Assembly (NCBI RefSeq): GCF_034044715.1
Contig: NZ_JAXCLW010000008.1
Coordinates: forward strand, 1 to 64,000
Reading direction: 5' to 3'
DNA from: Dongia_B soli
GTDB taxonomy: Bacteria > Pseudomonadota > Alphaproteobacteria > Dongiales > Dongiaceae
DNA length: 64,000 nucleotides
Below are positions 15,834 through 24,085 of this stretch, one piece after another. Each line of letters begins with the position of its first letter. Positions within the stretch are counted from its first letter, which is position 1. The translations under genes and the position numbers were made by a program. Under the pieces are notes generated by a model that saw only the letters and a program-made list of their open reading frames with translations, was not told the DNA's origin and made no database searches.

Positions 15834-17552
15834 TCAGGCGACGGTGAAGTCCTTGTATTTATCGAGCAGCCGCTTCGGCTTTTTCAACGCGTCGCGGCGG
15901 AAGGGATCGCCCAGTTCCTGGGTCACCATCACTTCCAGGATGGTGCATTTATCCGAACTGGTCGCTTTCTTCAGTGCATCGCCAATCTGGTCCGGGTGTT
16001 CGACGGTGATGCCCTCGGCACCCATGGCTCGTGCAATGCCGGCGAAGCTGGGATTGTTAAGATTGGTGCCGACATAACGGTCGGCATAGAAATCGATCTG
16101 GTTCTTCTTCTCCGCGCCCCATTGGCCGTTATTGAAGACAACGGCGGTAACCGGGATGTTTTCGCGAACGCAGGTCAAGGTCTCTTGCAAACTCATGCCC
16201 CAGGCACCATCGCCGACATAGGCAACGGCCGGCCGGTCCGGGGCCGCCACCTTGGCGCCGATGGCGGTGGGGAAGGCATAGCCGCAATTGCCGAAGCTCA
16301 TGGCAGCGAAGAAGCTCTTCGGCTTGTCGAAGCGCAAATAGGAGTTGGAGACCGAGCAGATATTGCCGATATCCGTGGTCACCATGGCGTTCTTCGGCAT
16401 CGCCTTTTCCAGCTCGCGCAGCGCACGGCGCGGCGGGATGGGCGAGCCTTCCTTCATCGACCAGTCGGTGAGCTCGCTTTCCCAGGCGTCCTGCTGCTTC
16501 TTCACCTCGGCAAGACGCGCATCCTTGTTGGCGCGGCTGGCGATCTTTTCGTTCATCGTTTCAAGCCGCTCCAGAATCTCCGCTGCGGCAGCACCCGCAT
16601 CGCCGCAGACGCCGACCGTGATCGGCTTCACCAACCCGATGACCCGGTGGTTGCTGTCGACCTGGATCAGCTTGGCAGTCTTCGGCCAGTAATCGATATC
16701 GTGTTGTGGCAAGGTACCGAACGGCCCCAGCCGCGAGCCCAGCGCCAGCACCACATCGGCCTGCTGGATCACTTTCATCGCCGCTTTCGACCCCTGATAG
16801 CCGAGCGGCCCGCAGAGGAGCGGGTGACCGGCCGGGAAGGCATCATTATGCAGATAGGAGGTGACGACCGGAGCGGAGAGATATTCCGCCAGCTTGATTG
16901 CCTTCTCCTGCGCATCGGCCATCACCACGCCGCCGCCGGCGATGATGACGGGGAATTTCGCTTCGGCGAGGATCTTCGCCGCTTGGTCGAGGCTCTCGAC
17001 ACCGCCAGCACCCCGTTCGATCTTGATCGGTTGCGGAATGGTGACATCGACCTCGCCATAGAACACATCGCGCGGGATATTGAGCTGGGTCGGGCCGCGC
17101 TCGGCCATCGCGAGATCGAAGCAGCGGCCGGTCAGTTCGGCCAGGCGATCCTGGCGACTGACATGGGCCTGGAATTTGGTGATCTTGGAGAAGATCGGCA
17201 GTTGTTCGGTTTCCTGGAAGCCGCCCAGGCCGATCGTGTTGCTGCCGGTTTCCGGCGTGATCACGACGACCGGCGAATGTGCCCAGTAAGCGGCGGCAAC
17301 GGCGGTGACGAAATTGGTGATGCCCGGGCCATTCTGGGCGATGCAGACGCCGTGGCGGTTGCTGGCGCGCGAATAACCGTCAGCCATATGCGCCGCACCC
17401 TGCTCATGGGCAACCGAGATGAAGCGGATGCCAGCCGGCTCGAAAATATCGAGCGCATCCATATAAGCGGAGCCGACGATGCCGAACACATGTTTAACGC
17501 CCTGCGCGACCAAGGTCTCGACGAAAGCTTCACTTGGGGTCATCCGGGTCAT
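15834..17552 (-). CDS. xsc: Sulfoacetaldehyde acetyltransferase
   Basis: 572-aa thiamine-diphosphate enzyme that converts sulfoacetaldehyde and phosphate to acetyl phosphate and sulfite, the key carbon-sulfur cleavage of taurine and isethionate catabolism. Catalytic Glu50 lies in VAHEQGAAHMADGYSR, and the ThDP/Mg motif runs from GDG (447-449) to Asn-Asn (474-475). The Xsc-specific features SAYMDALDIFEPAGIRF, GFQETEQLPIFSKITK and the C-terminal DPFRRDALKKPKRLL are present, separating it from acetolactate synthase. The ATG has a GGAGAGG ribosome site. TauR-like repeats lie upstream and tauR is next door. Confidence 0.96.
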   Translation of the reverse strand: MTRMTPSEAFVETLVAQGVKHVFGIVGSAYMDALDIFEPAGIRFISVAHEQGAAHMADGYSRASNRHGVCIAQNGPGITNFVTAVAAAYWAHSPVVVITPETGSNTIGLGGFQETEQLPIFSKITKFQAHVSRQDRLAELTGRCFDLAMAERGPTQLNIPRDVFYGEVDVTIPQPIKIERGAGGVESLDQAAKILAEAKFPVIIAGGGVVMADAQEKAIKLAEYLSAPVVTSYLHNDAFPAGHPLLCGPLGYQGSKAAMKVIQQADVVLALGSRLGPFGTLPQHDIDYWPKTAKLIQVDSNHRVIGLVKPITVGVCGDAGAAAAEILERLETMNEKIASRANKDARLAEVKKQQDAWESELTDWSMKEGSPIPPRRALRELEKAMPKNAMVTTDIGNICSVSNSYLRFDKPKSFFAAMSFGNCGYAFPTAIGAKVAAPDRPAVAYVGDGAWGMSLQETLTCVRENIPVTAVVFNNGQWGAEKKNQIDFYADRYVGTNLNNPSFAGIARAMGAEGITVEHPDQIGDALKKATSSDKCTILEVMVTQELGDPFRRDALKKPKRLLDKYKDFTVA

Positions 17553-17643
17553 GGGGCATCCTCTCCGCTTGCATCGTTATATGATGGGCCGTCTGCGCGG
17601 CTTGCTGTCGCTTCTCAGGATAGAAAAGGCCACTCCGCTTGGG

Positions 17644-17686
17644 GTAGGTCCAGCGGAGGCGACTGCATTGGGCCAGATGGATCCAG
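17644..17686 (-). promoter_or_regulatory. Candidate TauR operator: three CTGG decamers upstream of xsc
   Basis: On the xsc sense strand, CTGGATCCAT and CTGGCCCAAT lie back to back (17686 to 17667), and CTGGACCTAC follows at 17653-17644. The direct-repeat decamer recalled for Rhodobacter TauR is close to CTGGACYTAA, so the third copy differs by one base. The spacing between copies is 10 and 23 bp. They sit about 90-135 bp upstream of the xsc start, as expected for an activator. Confidence 0.5.
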
Positions 17687-17708
17687 AGCGTCTAGGACCG
17701 AGCCGGCA

Positions 17709-19307
17709 TCAGGACTGGGCCAGTTTTTCCCGTACGATCTGCGCCAGGATCTTGATCCCCGGCTCGATCCGCTCGATCGGAATCGATGAGACACCGAGCC
17801 GGCAATAGCGAATCCGTTCCGCTGGATGGCGGTCGGTGCGATGGAAATGGATACCGCCGCTTTCGATGACCACGCCGCGTTTCAAGGCTTCGGCCTCCAC
17901 CGCCGCCATATCCAGGCGCGGCGGCCCTTTGATCCAAAGAGCCGCACCCCCGGCTGCGGCATTGACGCTGAATTCCGGGAGGTACTTGCCAAGCGCAGCG
18001 GTCGCCTCCAGCAGCCGGTCGCGATAGGCATGGCAGAGCCGGCGCAGCAATCCGTCGTAATGGCCGTCGGCCAGGAACAGCGCCACCGTGCGCTGGTTAT
18101 TGGCGGCCGGATGGCGCAGCATCAGCCGCCGGAGGGCGCGGGCTTCGCGGATCAGCGGCTTCGGGCCGACCATATAGCCGAAGCGCAGGCCAGGCGCCAA
18201 AGTCTTGGAAAGGCTGGCGATGAAAATGACGCGGTCCTGGCTGTCCAGCGATTTCAGCGCCGGCTGCGGCGTGCCGGTATGGGAGATTTCGCTTTCATAA
18301 TCGTCTTCGATGATGATGAAGTCATCGCGCCGCGCCGCCGCTAACAAGCCGCGCCGCCGCGCTAGGCTCATGGTGACGGTGGTGGGAAACTGGTGGCTCG
18401 GCGTCACATAGACATAGTCGGAGCCAGCCAAAGCGCTATCATCGACGACCAGGCCTTCCCGATCGACATCGAGGCCGACCACATGCTCGGTACGCAAGGC
18501 GGCGATATTGCGGGCATCGGTATAGCCAGGGTCTTCGATGCCGAAGCGGGTCCGGGCGTCAAAAAGCAGGCTGGCCAATAGATAGAGCGCATTCTGCGCC
18601 CCGACCGTCACCAGGATCTCATCCGGCGAGGCGAGGATGCCGCGCCGCGGCAGCAGCCGGGTGCGGATCTGTTCCACCAGCTTGGGATCATCCTCGGTGA
18701 AACGATCCTTCGACCATTCGCGCACAGAATCGATGCTGAGCGCCTGGCGCGAGCATTCCCGCCAAGCCGAGAGCGGAAAGATGTTCTGATCCACCTGGCC
18801 ATAGATGAAGGGGTAGGGCTGATCGGCCCAGTTCATCGGCTTGACGGTACTGTGTTGTTGTGACGGATGCCGCTTCATCCGGCCCTGCCAGTCTGGCCGC
18901 TGATCATCATCTTTGACGGGTGCGTTGTTGACCGTGCTGCGTGCCGCCGGGCCCGCGCGGTTGCGCAGAATATCCGGATTGACGAAAAAGCCGCTGCGCT
19001 GGCGGGAGACCAGATAACCTTCCTCAACCAGGTCCTGATACGTCAGCACCACTGTATTGCGCGCGATCTTCAGGCTGCGGGCGAGGCTTCGGCAAGAGGG
19101 CAGGGCGCTGCCGGCGGGGATCTGCCCGTCGAGGATTGCCGAGACCAGGCGGCGGCGAAGCTGGGCCTGAAGGGTGACGGATTTGTCCGTTTCCAGATGG
19201 AAGAGATAAGCGTGGCTGGCGTGGCCCAAAGAAAATCTCCGAACTGGCACAATCTCTGCGCCGGAAAGCGGCATGATCTCAACGCGGATAGGACTATAGC
19301 AATCCAC
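17709..19307 (-). CDS. tauR: TauR-like MocR/GntR regulator with aminotransferase domain
   Basis: 532 aa, a PLP-sensing transcription factor. Residues about 38-112 form a GntR winged helix (VTLQAQLRRRLVSAILDGQI, then LARSLKIARNTVVLTYQDL). Residues 160-530 are a fold-type-I aminotransferase domain with the PLP lysine in ASLSKTLAPGLRFG (Lys368) and Asp in IIIEDDYESE. TauR activates taurine genes in response to taurine. Divergent transcription from the ABC importer and adjacency to xsc support that role. The start is uncertain: the Met at residue 12 (19274) is also possible. The name rests on context as well as domain order. Confidence 0.85.
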   Translation of the reverse strand: MDCYSPIRVEIMPLSGAEIVPVRRFSLGHASHAYLFHLETDKSVTLQAQLRRRLVSAILDGQIPAGSALPSCRSLARSLKIARNTVVLTYQDLVEEGYLVSRQRSGFFVNPDILRNRAGPAARSTVNNAPVKDDDQRPDWQGRMKRHPSQQHSTVKPMNWADQPYPFIYGQVDQNIFPLSAWRECSRQALSIDSVREWSKDRFTEDDPKLVEQIRTRLLPRRGILASPDEILVTVGAQNALYLLASLLFDARTRFGIEDPGYTDARNIAALRTEHVVGLDVDREGLVVDDSALAGSDYVYVTPSHQFPTTVTMSLARRRGLLAAARRDDFIIIEDDYESEISHTGTPQPALKSLDSQDRVIFIASLSKTLAPGLRFGYMVGPKPLIREARALRRLMLRHPAANNQRTVALFLADGHYDGLLRRLCHAYRDRLLEATAALGKYLPEFSVNAAAGGAALWIKGPPRLDMAAVEAEALKRGVVIESGGIHFHRTDRHPAERIRYCRLGVSSIPIERIEPGIKILAQIVREKLAQS

Positions 19308-19514
19308 GCGGCGACATTGAAGACGCTGCCGGAAGGGGATTAAGCTGGTGGCCTAAAGAAAACCTCGGGTGGTCCGGATACACGGCCTGCTTTATCCTGC
19401 TGCGGGACAAGCGACAGGTGGATCAAGGCCGTTAGCCGGATAAAATTCCGTTGGCGCAGGTGGCTCCGTGGGAAGCAAGCCTGCCAAATAAAAAACGACA
19501 ACAGGAGGAGCTTC

Positions 19515-20687
19515 ATGGACAGGGATACGAAAGCTCAGCGCTCAACCCGTGCCACCCTGCTGCATGCCCGTGCATTCAGCCGTCGGGTGGTGTTGGGGCA
19601 GGCTGCGGCGGCCGGTGCCATCCTGGCGGCCGGACCGATGATCGTCAAAGACGCGTTTTCGTCTTCGGGCGAGGTCAATCTGCTGATGTGGTCGGATGAA
19701 TTTCCTGAGCCGGTCTTGTCGAACTTCACCAAGTCGACCGGCATCAAGGTCAATCAGACGCCCTTCTCGCAGAACGAAGAACAGATCAACAAGATCCAGG
19801 CGACCGGCGGCGAGGGGTTCGATCTCTGCCAGCCGACCCGTGATCGCGCCCCGCAATTCCAGGAACTCGCCCTGCTGGGGCCGATCGATACCAACAAGGT
19901 ACCGCTCGATAAATTGCTGCCCTCCATGCTGGAAGCCTCAAAGAGCGTTTGGACCTGGGATGGCGGTCTTTATCATCTGCCGCATCTCTGGGGCACAGAG
20001 GCATTGGCGTGGCGCACCGATAAATGGAAGAAGGATTACAAGGATCTCACCTACGGCGATCTCTGGGGCGATGACGTCAAGGGCAAGATCCAGGGGCGGC
20101 CGCATTCCCTAATGACCGGGATCGGCCTGTGGATGGACCACACCGGCAAGCTGCCGTCGAATCGCATGCTCGACACCTTCAAGGACGAAGAGACCATGCG
20201 CAAGATCTGGACCCAGCTCGCCCAATTTGCGGTCGAACATAAGCCTTGGATCAAGCAGTTCTGGGATACCGCTGATAACACCAAATCGGGTTTCATGGAG
20301 AATGATGTGGTGCTTGGCCAGACCTGGGACGGCCCGGCGCTCAGTCTGAAGAAATCAGGCAAGCCCATCGCCTATATGGCGCCCCAGGAAGGCGCCATCG
20401 CCTGGCTCGACGGCCTCGCCATTCTCAAAGCGGCGAAGAATACCGACCAGGCCTACGAACTGATCAAATTTATCTACACGCCGGAAAGCGCTGCGGCTCT
20501 GGCCGAAGGCTCAGGCTATAACCCGGTCATCAAGGATGCCGATAAGCATCTTTCAGCGGAAGCCAAGGCGAATTTCAGCGAAGCTTATCCGGAAAACGCC
20601 GTCGATAATTTGTGGTGGCGGCCGCCAGAGCCCTCCTGGTACGGCACGGCGCGCAACGAGTTCGCGGAAAAATTCCAATCCGCTTAG
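19515..20687 (+). CDS. PotD/PotF-like periplasmic binding protein, Tat-exported
   Basis: 390 aa. The N-terminus holds a twin-arginine signal (FSRRVVLGQAAAAGAILAAG) preceded by a 22-residue charged lead. The mature part resembles spermidine/putrescine receptors: NLLMWSDEFPEPVLSNFTK, then ATGGEGFDLCQPTRDR, and a C-terminal domain LDGLAILKAAKNTDQAYELIKF. Aromatic-rich segments (WGTEALAWRTDKW and DNLWWRPPEPSWYG) could cage a quaternary or primary amine. Ribosome site AGGAGGAG. It opens the four-gene importer next to tauR and the aminotransferase, so taurine or an N-methylated amine sulfonate is a better guess than a polyamine. Confidence 0.85.
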   Translation: MDRDTKAQRSTRATLLHARAFSRRVVLGQAAAAGAILAAGPMIVKDAFSSSGEVNLLMWSDEFPEPVLSNFTKSTGIKVNQTPFSQNEEQINKIQATGGEGFDLCQPTRDRAPQFQELALLGPIDTNKVPLDKLLPSMLEASKSVWTWDGGLYHLPHLWGTEALAWRTDKWKKDYKDLTYGDLWGDDVKGKIQGRPHSLMTGIGLWMDHTGKLPSNRMLDTFKDEETMRKIWTQLAQFAVEHKPWIKQFWDTADNTKSGFMENDVVLGQTWDGPALSLKKSGKPIAYMAPQEGAIAWLDGLAILKAAKNTDQAYELIKFIYTPESAAALAEGSGYNPVIKDADKHLSAEAKANFSEAYPENAVDNLWWRPPEPSWYGTARNEFAEKFQSA

Positions 20688-20702
20688 GCCGTCCTGCTTC
20701 GG

Positions 20703-20740
20703 ACGTCCCGGTGAGCGATCAACGTCGCCCGCCGGGACGT
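20703..20740 (+). terminator. Hairpin after the binding-protein gene
   Basis: ACGTCCCGG pairs with CCGGGACGT around a 20-nt loop that contains a second small stem (GCGA/TCGC). A CCTTTT stretch follows 11 nt later. It lies 16 bp after the stop and probably lets the binding protein be made in excess over the membrane subunits. Confidence 0.5.
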
Positions 20741-21002
20741 GCTCCGCGTGCCTTTTCCCATCGCATGCATCTGTACCTATCGAATTACCGATATTGGCCC
20801 GACACATGATGAAAGGCCTAGGTCTATCATGATGCCGGATGCGTGCAGGCAACAGAGCATGTGCGGCGGCATTGCTGGCGGCGCAAGCTTTGATTACAGT
20901 CTTGGAAAGCATCAGACTGCCGAATGATCGGTACATCACTTGCCGATGATTGACAGGCAGCGACCCGGTAGAGGCTCGGGACATGTCTGGGGGTTGAATC
21001 GG

Positions 21003-22082
21003 ATGAGTGCGGACGTCGAACTCGATCACGTCACCATTGCTTTTGGCAATTTCATCGCCGTCAATGATGCCAGCTTGAAGATCAATAACGGCGAATTCTT
21101 CAGTTTTCTCGGCCCCTCCGGCTGCGGCAAGACAACCATTCTCCGCACCATTTCCGGCTTTCTTGAGCCCACCAAGGGCGCAGTGCGCATCGGCGGACGC
21201 GACATGGCGAGAATTGGACCGAACAAGAGGCCGACCGCGCTGATCTTCCAAAACCTCGCTTTGTTCCCGCTGATGACCGTGGCGGAAAATATCGCCTATG
21301 GGCTGCGCGTGCGCGGCATTGGAAAGGCCGAGCGGCGCCGCAAGGCCAATCAGTTGCTCAACTTGATCGCCTTGTCCGATCAGGGCGACAAGATGGTCAG
21401 CGAGCTGAGCGGCGGGCAGAAGCAGCGCGTCGCCATCGCCCGTGCGCTGGCGGTGGAGCCGCAGGTCCTGCTGCTCGATGAGCCGCTTTCTGCGCTCGAT
21501 CTCAAACTGCGCCAGCATATGCGAAACGAGCTGCGGGCGATCCAGCAGCGCGTCGGCATCACCTTCATCTACATCACCCATGATCAGGGTGAGGCCTTGA
21601 CTATGTCGGACCGCATCGCGGTGATGAATGAGGGTGTCATTCAGCAGGTCGGTGATGCGAAGAGCATCTATGACCGGCCTGCAACCTCCTTCGTCGCTTC
21701 TTTTGTCGGCGAGAACAATTCCCTCATCGGCAAGGTTGTCCAGGTCGATGGCGGTTATGCCCAGGTCAAGACCCCGCTGGGCAATGTCACGGGCCGCAAC
21801 TTGCAGAACATCCGGATCGGCGATTCCGCGGTCGCCTTCATTCGGCCGGAGAAGCTGACGCAGCGCGAAGCCGCCAATCAGAACAGGCTGCAGACGACCG
21901 TCAAATCCATCGCCTTTGAAGGCAACCTCAGCCATGTCTACCTGGTCGGACCCGGCCATCGCAATCTCACCATGACGGTGAGCCGGGAAATACCCTTGCC
22001 TGAAACCGGCGCCTATATCGGGCTGCATGCAGCGATCGACGATACCTTGATCCTGCCTATGGGAAAGTTGGCCAGTGAGTAG
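21003..22082 (+). CDS. PotA-like ABC importer ATPase
   Basis: 359-aa ATP-binding subunit. Walker A GPSGCGKTT near residue 38, Q-loop LIFQNLALFP, signature ELSGGQKQRVAIARAL, Walker B VLLLDEPLSALD and H-loop YITHDQGEA are intact. The C-terminal 110 residues form a TOBE-like regulatory domain (GENNSLIGKVVQVDGGY, FIRPEKLT). This is the architecture of polyamine, opine and related importers. The ATG at 21003 is chosen over an upstream in-frame extension. It overlaps the next permease gene by 8 bp. Confidence 0.92.
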   Translation: MSADVELDHVTIAFGNFIAVNDASLKINNGEFFSFLGPSGCGKTTILRTISGFLEPTKGAVRIGGRDMARIGPNKRPTALIFQNLALFPLMTVAENIAYGLRVRGIGKAERRRKANQLLNLIALSDQGDKMVSELSGGQKQRVAIARALAVEPQVLLLDEPLSALDLKLRQHMRNELRAIQQRVGITFIYITHDQGEALTMSDRIAVMNEGVIQQVGDAKSIYDRPATSFVASFVGENNSLIGKVVQVDGGYAQVKTPLGNVTGRNLQNIRIGDSAVAFIRPEKLTQREAANQNRLQTTVKSIAFEGNLSHVYLVGPGHRNLTMTVSREIPLPETGAYIGLHAAIDDTLILPMGKLASE

Positions 22083-23082
22083 ACTGCTTCTTCCCCTCAT
22101 CCCGGTTGTCGTCGCGCTCATCTTCTGGGCCATGGCGGCGGCGGAACGCCGCGCCGTCGGCAATGTCGCGCATTTCGGTTTCTTCCGCCGCAATGGCGCG
22201 GTCCTGTCGGCCTATCTGCTGGGCGCGGTCAGCTTGTGGATTCTGCTGCTGATCGTCCTGCCGCAGCTTTACATGGTGGAGTTTTCCTTCCGGCCGCGTT
22301 TGCCGCCGAGCGAAATCGGCGGGCCAAAGGATGTCTATACCCTGGCCAATTACAGCTATCTGATCTTCGGCCGCCCCGGCGATCCAGAAGGCTATAACAA
22401 GCTCCATCTCGGCATTTTTCTGCGCACCATCGTCGCCAGCATTTTCGTGACCTTGCTGAATTTCGCCATCTGCTATCCGATTGCCTTCTTCATGGCGAAG
22501 GTGGCCAAAGGCGGCTCGATGCGGCTGATGGTCCTGGCGCTGATCGTGCCCTTCTGGGTAAACGAGATCCTGCGTGCCTTTGCCTTCCGCATCCTCTTTT
22601 CCAGCGGTGGCATCTTCAATACGGTGCTGCTGGCGACCGGCCTGGTGGATGCGCCGCTCGATTTTTTCAAAAGCGATATCGCCCTCTATGCCGGCCTTTC
22701 CTATGCCTATCTGCTGCTGATGATCTTCCCGCTCTATAACGCGATCGAGGCGATGGACAGCAATCAGATCGAAGCCGCACGCGATCTCGGCGCCCCCTGG
22801 TGGCATATCCACCTCTTTGTCGTCATGCCGTATGCCAAGCCTGGCATCGCTTCGGGCTGCACCATGGTTTTCATGCTGACGGCGGGTGCCTTGGCGGCGC
22901 CCCAAGTCCTCGGCGGTCCCAGCAGCCTCTGGTTCACGCAGGTGGTCTATAACTGGTTCTATCAGGCCTTCAATTGGAATCTGGGTGCCGCCTATGCCTT
23001 CGCTTTGCTGATCGCCTGCGTCATCTTCGTCATGGTGGTCCTGCGTCTCTTCAAGGTGAGCTTGGGAGAGATCGCGAAATGA
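22075..23082 (+). CDS. PotB-like ABC importer permease
   Basis: 335 aa, with an N-terminal pair of hydrophobic segments and then six core helices. The EAA coupling motif is EAARDLGAPWWHIHLFVVMP near residue 238. The GTG start lies inside the ATPase gene. An extended N-terminus with an extra helix (LIPVVVALIFWAMAAAERR) is seen in related opine/polyamine permeases. The next permease begins 13 bp after the stop. Confidence 0.9.
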   Translation: MSRLLLPLIPVVVALIFWAMAAAERRAVGNVAHFGFFRRNGAVLSAYLLGAVSLWILLLIVLPQLYMVEFSFRPRLPPSEIGGPKDVYTLANYSYLIFGRPGDPEGYNKLHLGIFLRTIVASIFVTLLNFAICYPIAFFMAKVAKGGSMRLMVLALIVPFWVNEILRAFAFRILFSSGGIFNTVLLATGLVDAPLDFFKSDIALYAGLSYAYLLLMIFPLYNAIEAMDSNQIEAARDLGAPWWHIHLFVVMPYAKPGIASGCTMVFMLTAGALAAPQVLGGPSSLWFTQVVYNWFYQAFNWNLGAAYAFALLIACVIFVMVVLRLFKVSLGEIAK

Positions 23083-23095
23083 GGAAGATCGCACG

Positions 23096-23971
23096 ATGAC
23101 TTCCAAGGGCATTTTCAGCTTCTTCATCGGCTTCTATCTGCTGCTGTTCTTCGCCTATCTCTTCGGCCCGCTGCTCATCATGGGCGCAACGGCCTTCAAC
23201 AATTCCTCCTATCCGCAGTTATGGCCCTGGGAGGGCTTCACGCTGTACTGGTTCATCAAGCTGGCCAATGACCAGGCTATGCTGCGCGGCATCGGCAACA
23301 GTCTGCTGGTTGGGCTGGGTGTCATCTGTCTCGCTGTGCCGATCGGCTTGGCCGGCGCCATCGTGATGACGCAGATCTATTGGCGGGCACGCGCGCTTTA
23401 TTATCTCATCGTCGTCTCGCCGTTGCTGACGCCGGGTGTCATCATCGGCATCTCGACCGTGCTGTTCTGGCGCCAGCTATTGGGGGCAAACCAGCCGCTC
23501 TATAGCGGCTATTTCATGACCATTCTTGGCCAGGCCACCTTCATCTCGGCCTATTGCATGCTGATCTTCCTGTCCCGGCTGCAGCGTTTCGATCGCGCCC
23601 AGGAGGAAGCGGCACTCGATCTCGGCGCCAGCAATCTGCAATTCTTCTGGCAGGTGCTGCTGCCGTTTCTACGGCCGGCGGTCTTTTCCGCCGCGGTCCT
23701 GGCCTTTCTCTCTTCCTTTGAGAACTACAACACCACGACCTTCACCATTCTTGCCCGCACCACGCTGACGACGGAACTTGCCGGCCGCGTCCGGCAGGGC
23801 AGCAATCCCAGCCTCAGCGCGCTGGCCTTGCTCATCATCACCATCACGCTGATCGGCGCCATTCTTTACGAGATCTACAAGCGCCGCGAAGACCGGCGCG
23901 AAAAGGCCCGTGCCGCCGTAGCAGCGGCAGCGGCGGAAGCCGAAGGCGAACCGGCCATCGCTGCCGCCTGA
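23096..23971 (+). CDS. PotC-like ABC importer permease
   Basis: 291 aa with six hydrophobic helices. The EAA motif is EEAALDLGASNLQFFWQVLLP near residue 177. The C-terminus is an unusual Ala/Glu/Arg-rich cytoplasmic tail (KAR followed by AAVAAAAAEAEGE), probably disordered. It pairs with the preceding permease to form the membrane channel. It is followed by a short gap with CTGG repeats and then the class III aminotransferase, likely in the same regulon. Confidence 0.9.
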   Translation: MTSKGIFSFFIGFYLLLFFAYLFGPLLIMGATAFNNSSYPQLWPWEGFTLYWFIKLANDQAMLRGIGNSLLVGLGVICLAVPIGLAGAIVMTQIYWRARALYYLIVVSPLLTPGVIIGISTVLFWRQLLGANQPLYSGYFMTILGQATFISAYCMLIFLSRLQRFDRAQEEAALDLGASNLQFFWQVLLPFLRPAVFSAAVLAFLSSFENYNTTTFTILARTTLTTELAGRVRQGSNPSLSALALLIITITLIGAILYEIYKRREDRREKARAAVAAAAAEAEGEPAIAAA

Positions 23972-23990
23972 GCGTTAACGCTGCCGCCAT

Positions 23991-24018
23991 CTGGCCCTGC
24001 GCATTCGACTGGCCTGTC
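23991..24018 (+). promoter_or_regulatory. Candidate TauR-like direct repeat upstream of the aminotransferase
   Basis: CTGGCCCTGC (23991-24000) and CTGGCCTGTC (24009-24018) share CTGGCC and are spaced 18 bp start to start, 68 bp before the aminotransferase ATG. They resemble the CTGG decamers upstream of xsc. The match is partial and the call is tentative. Confidence 0.35.
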
Positions 24019-24085
24019 CCTATGGGGCCATCTGCCCGGCGCTCTAGACTGAAGGGAAATTCCCGTCAGCTATAGGAGCGTGCCG

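Noticed and set aside
15996..17789. 597-codon open frame antisense to xsc
   Set aside because: High-GC shadow of the xsc gene. The product is His/Arg/Ala/Gly-rich with no recognisable domain, while xsc on the other strand carries all catalytic motifs.
20553..22193. 546-codon open frame antisense to the PotA-like ATPase
   Set aside because: Shadow of real genes on the plus strand; it spans both an intergenic hairpin and the ATPase.
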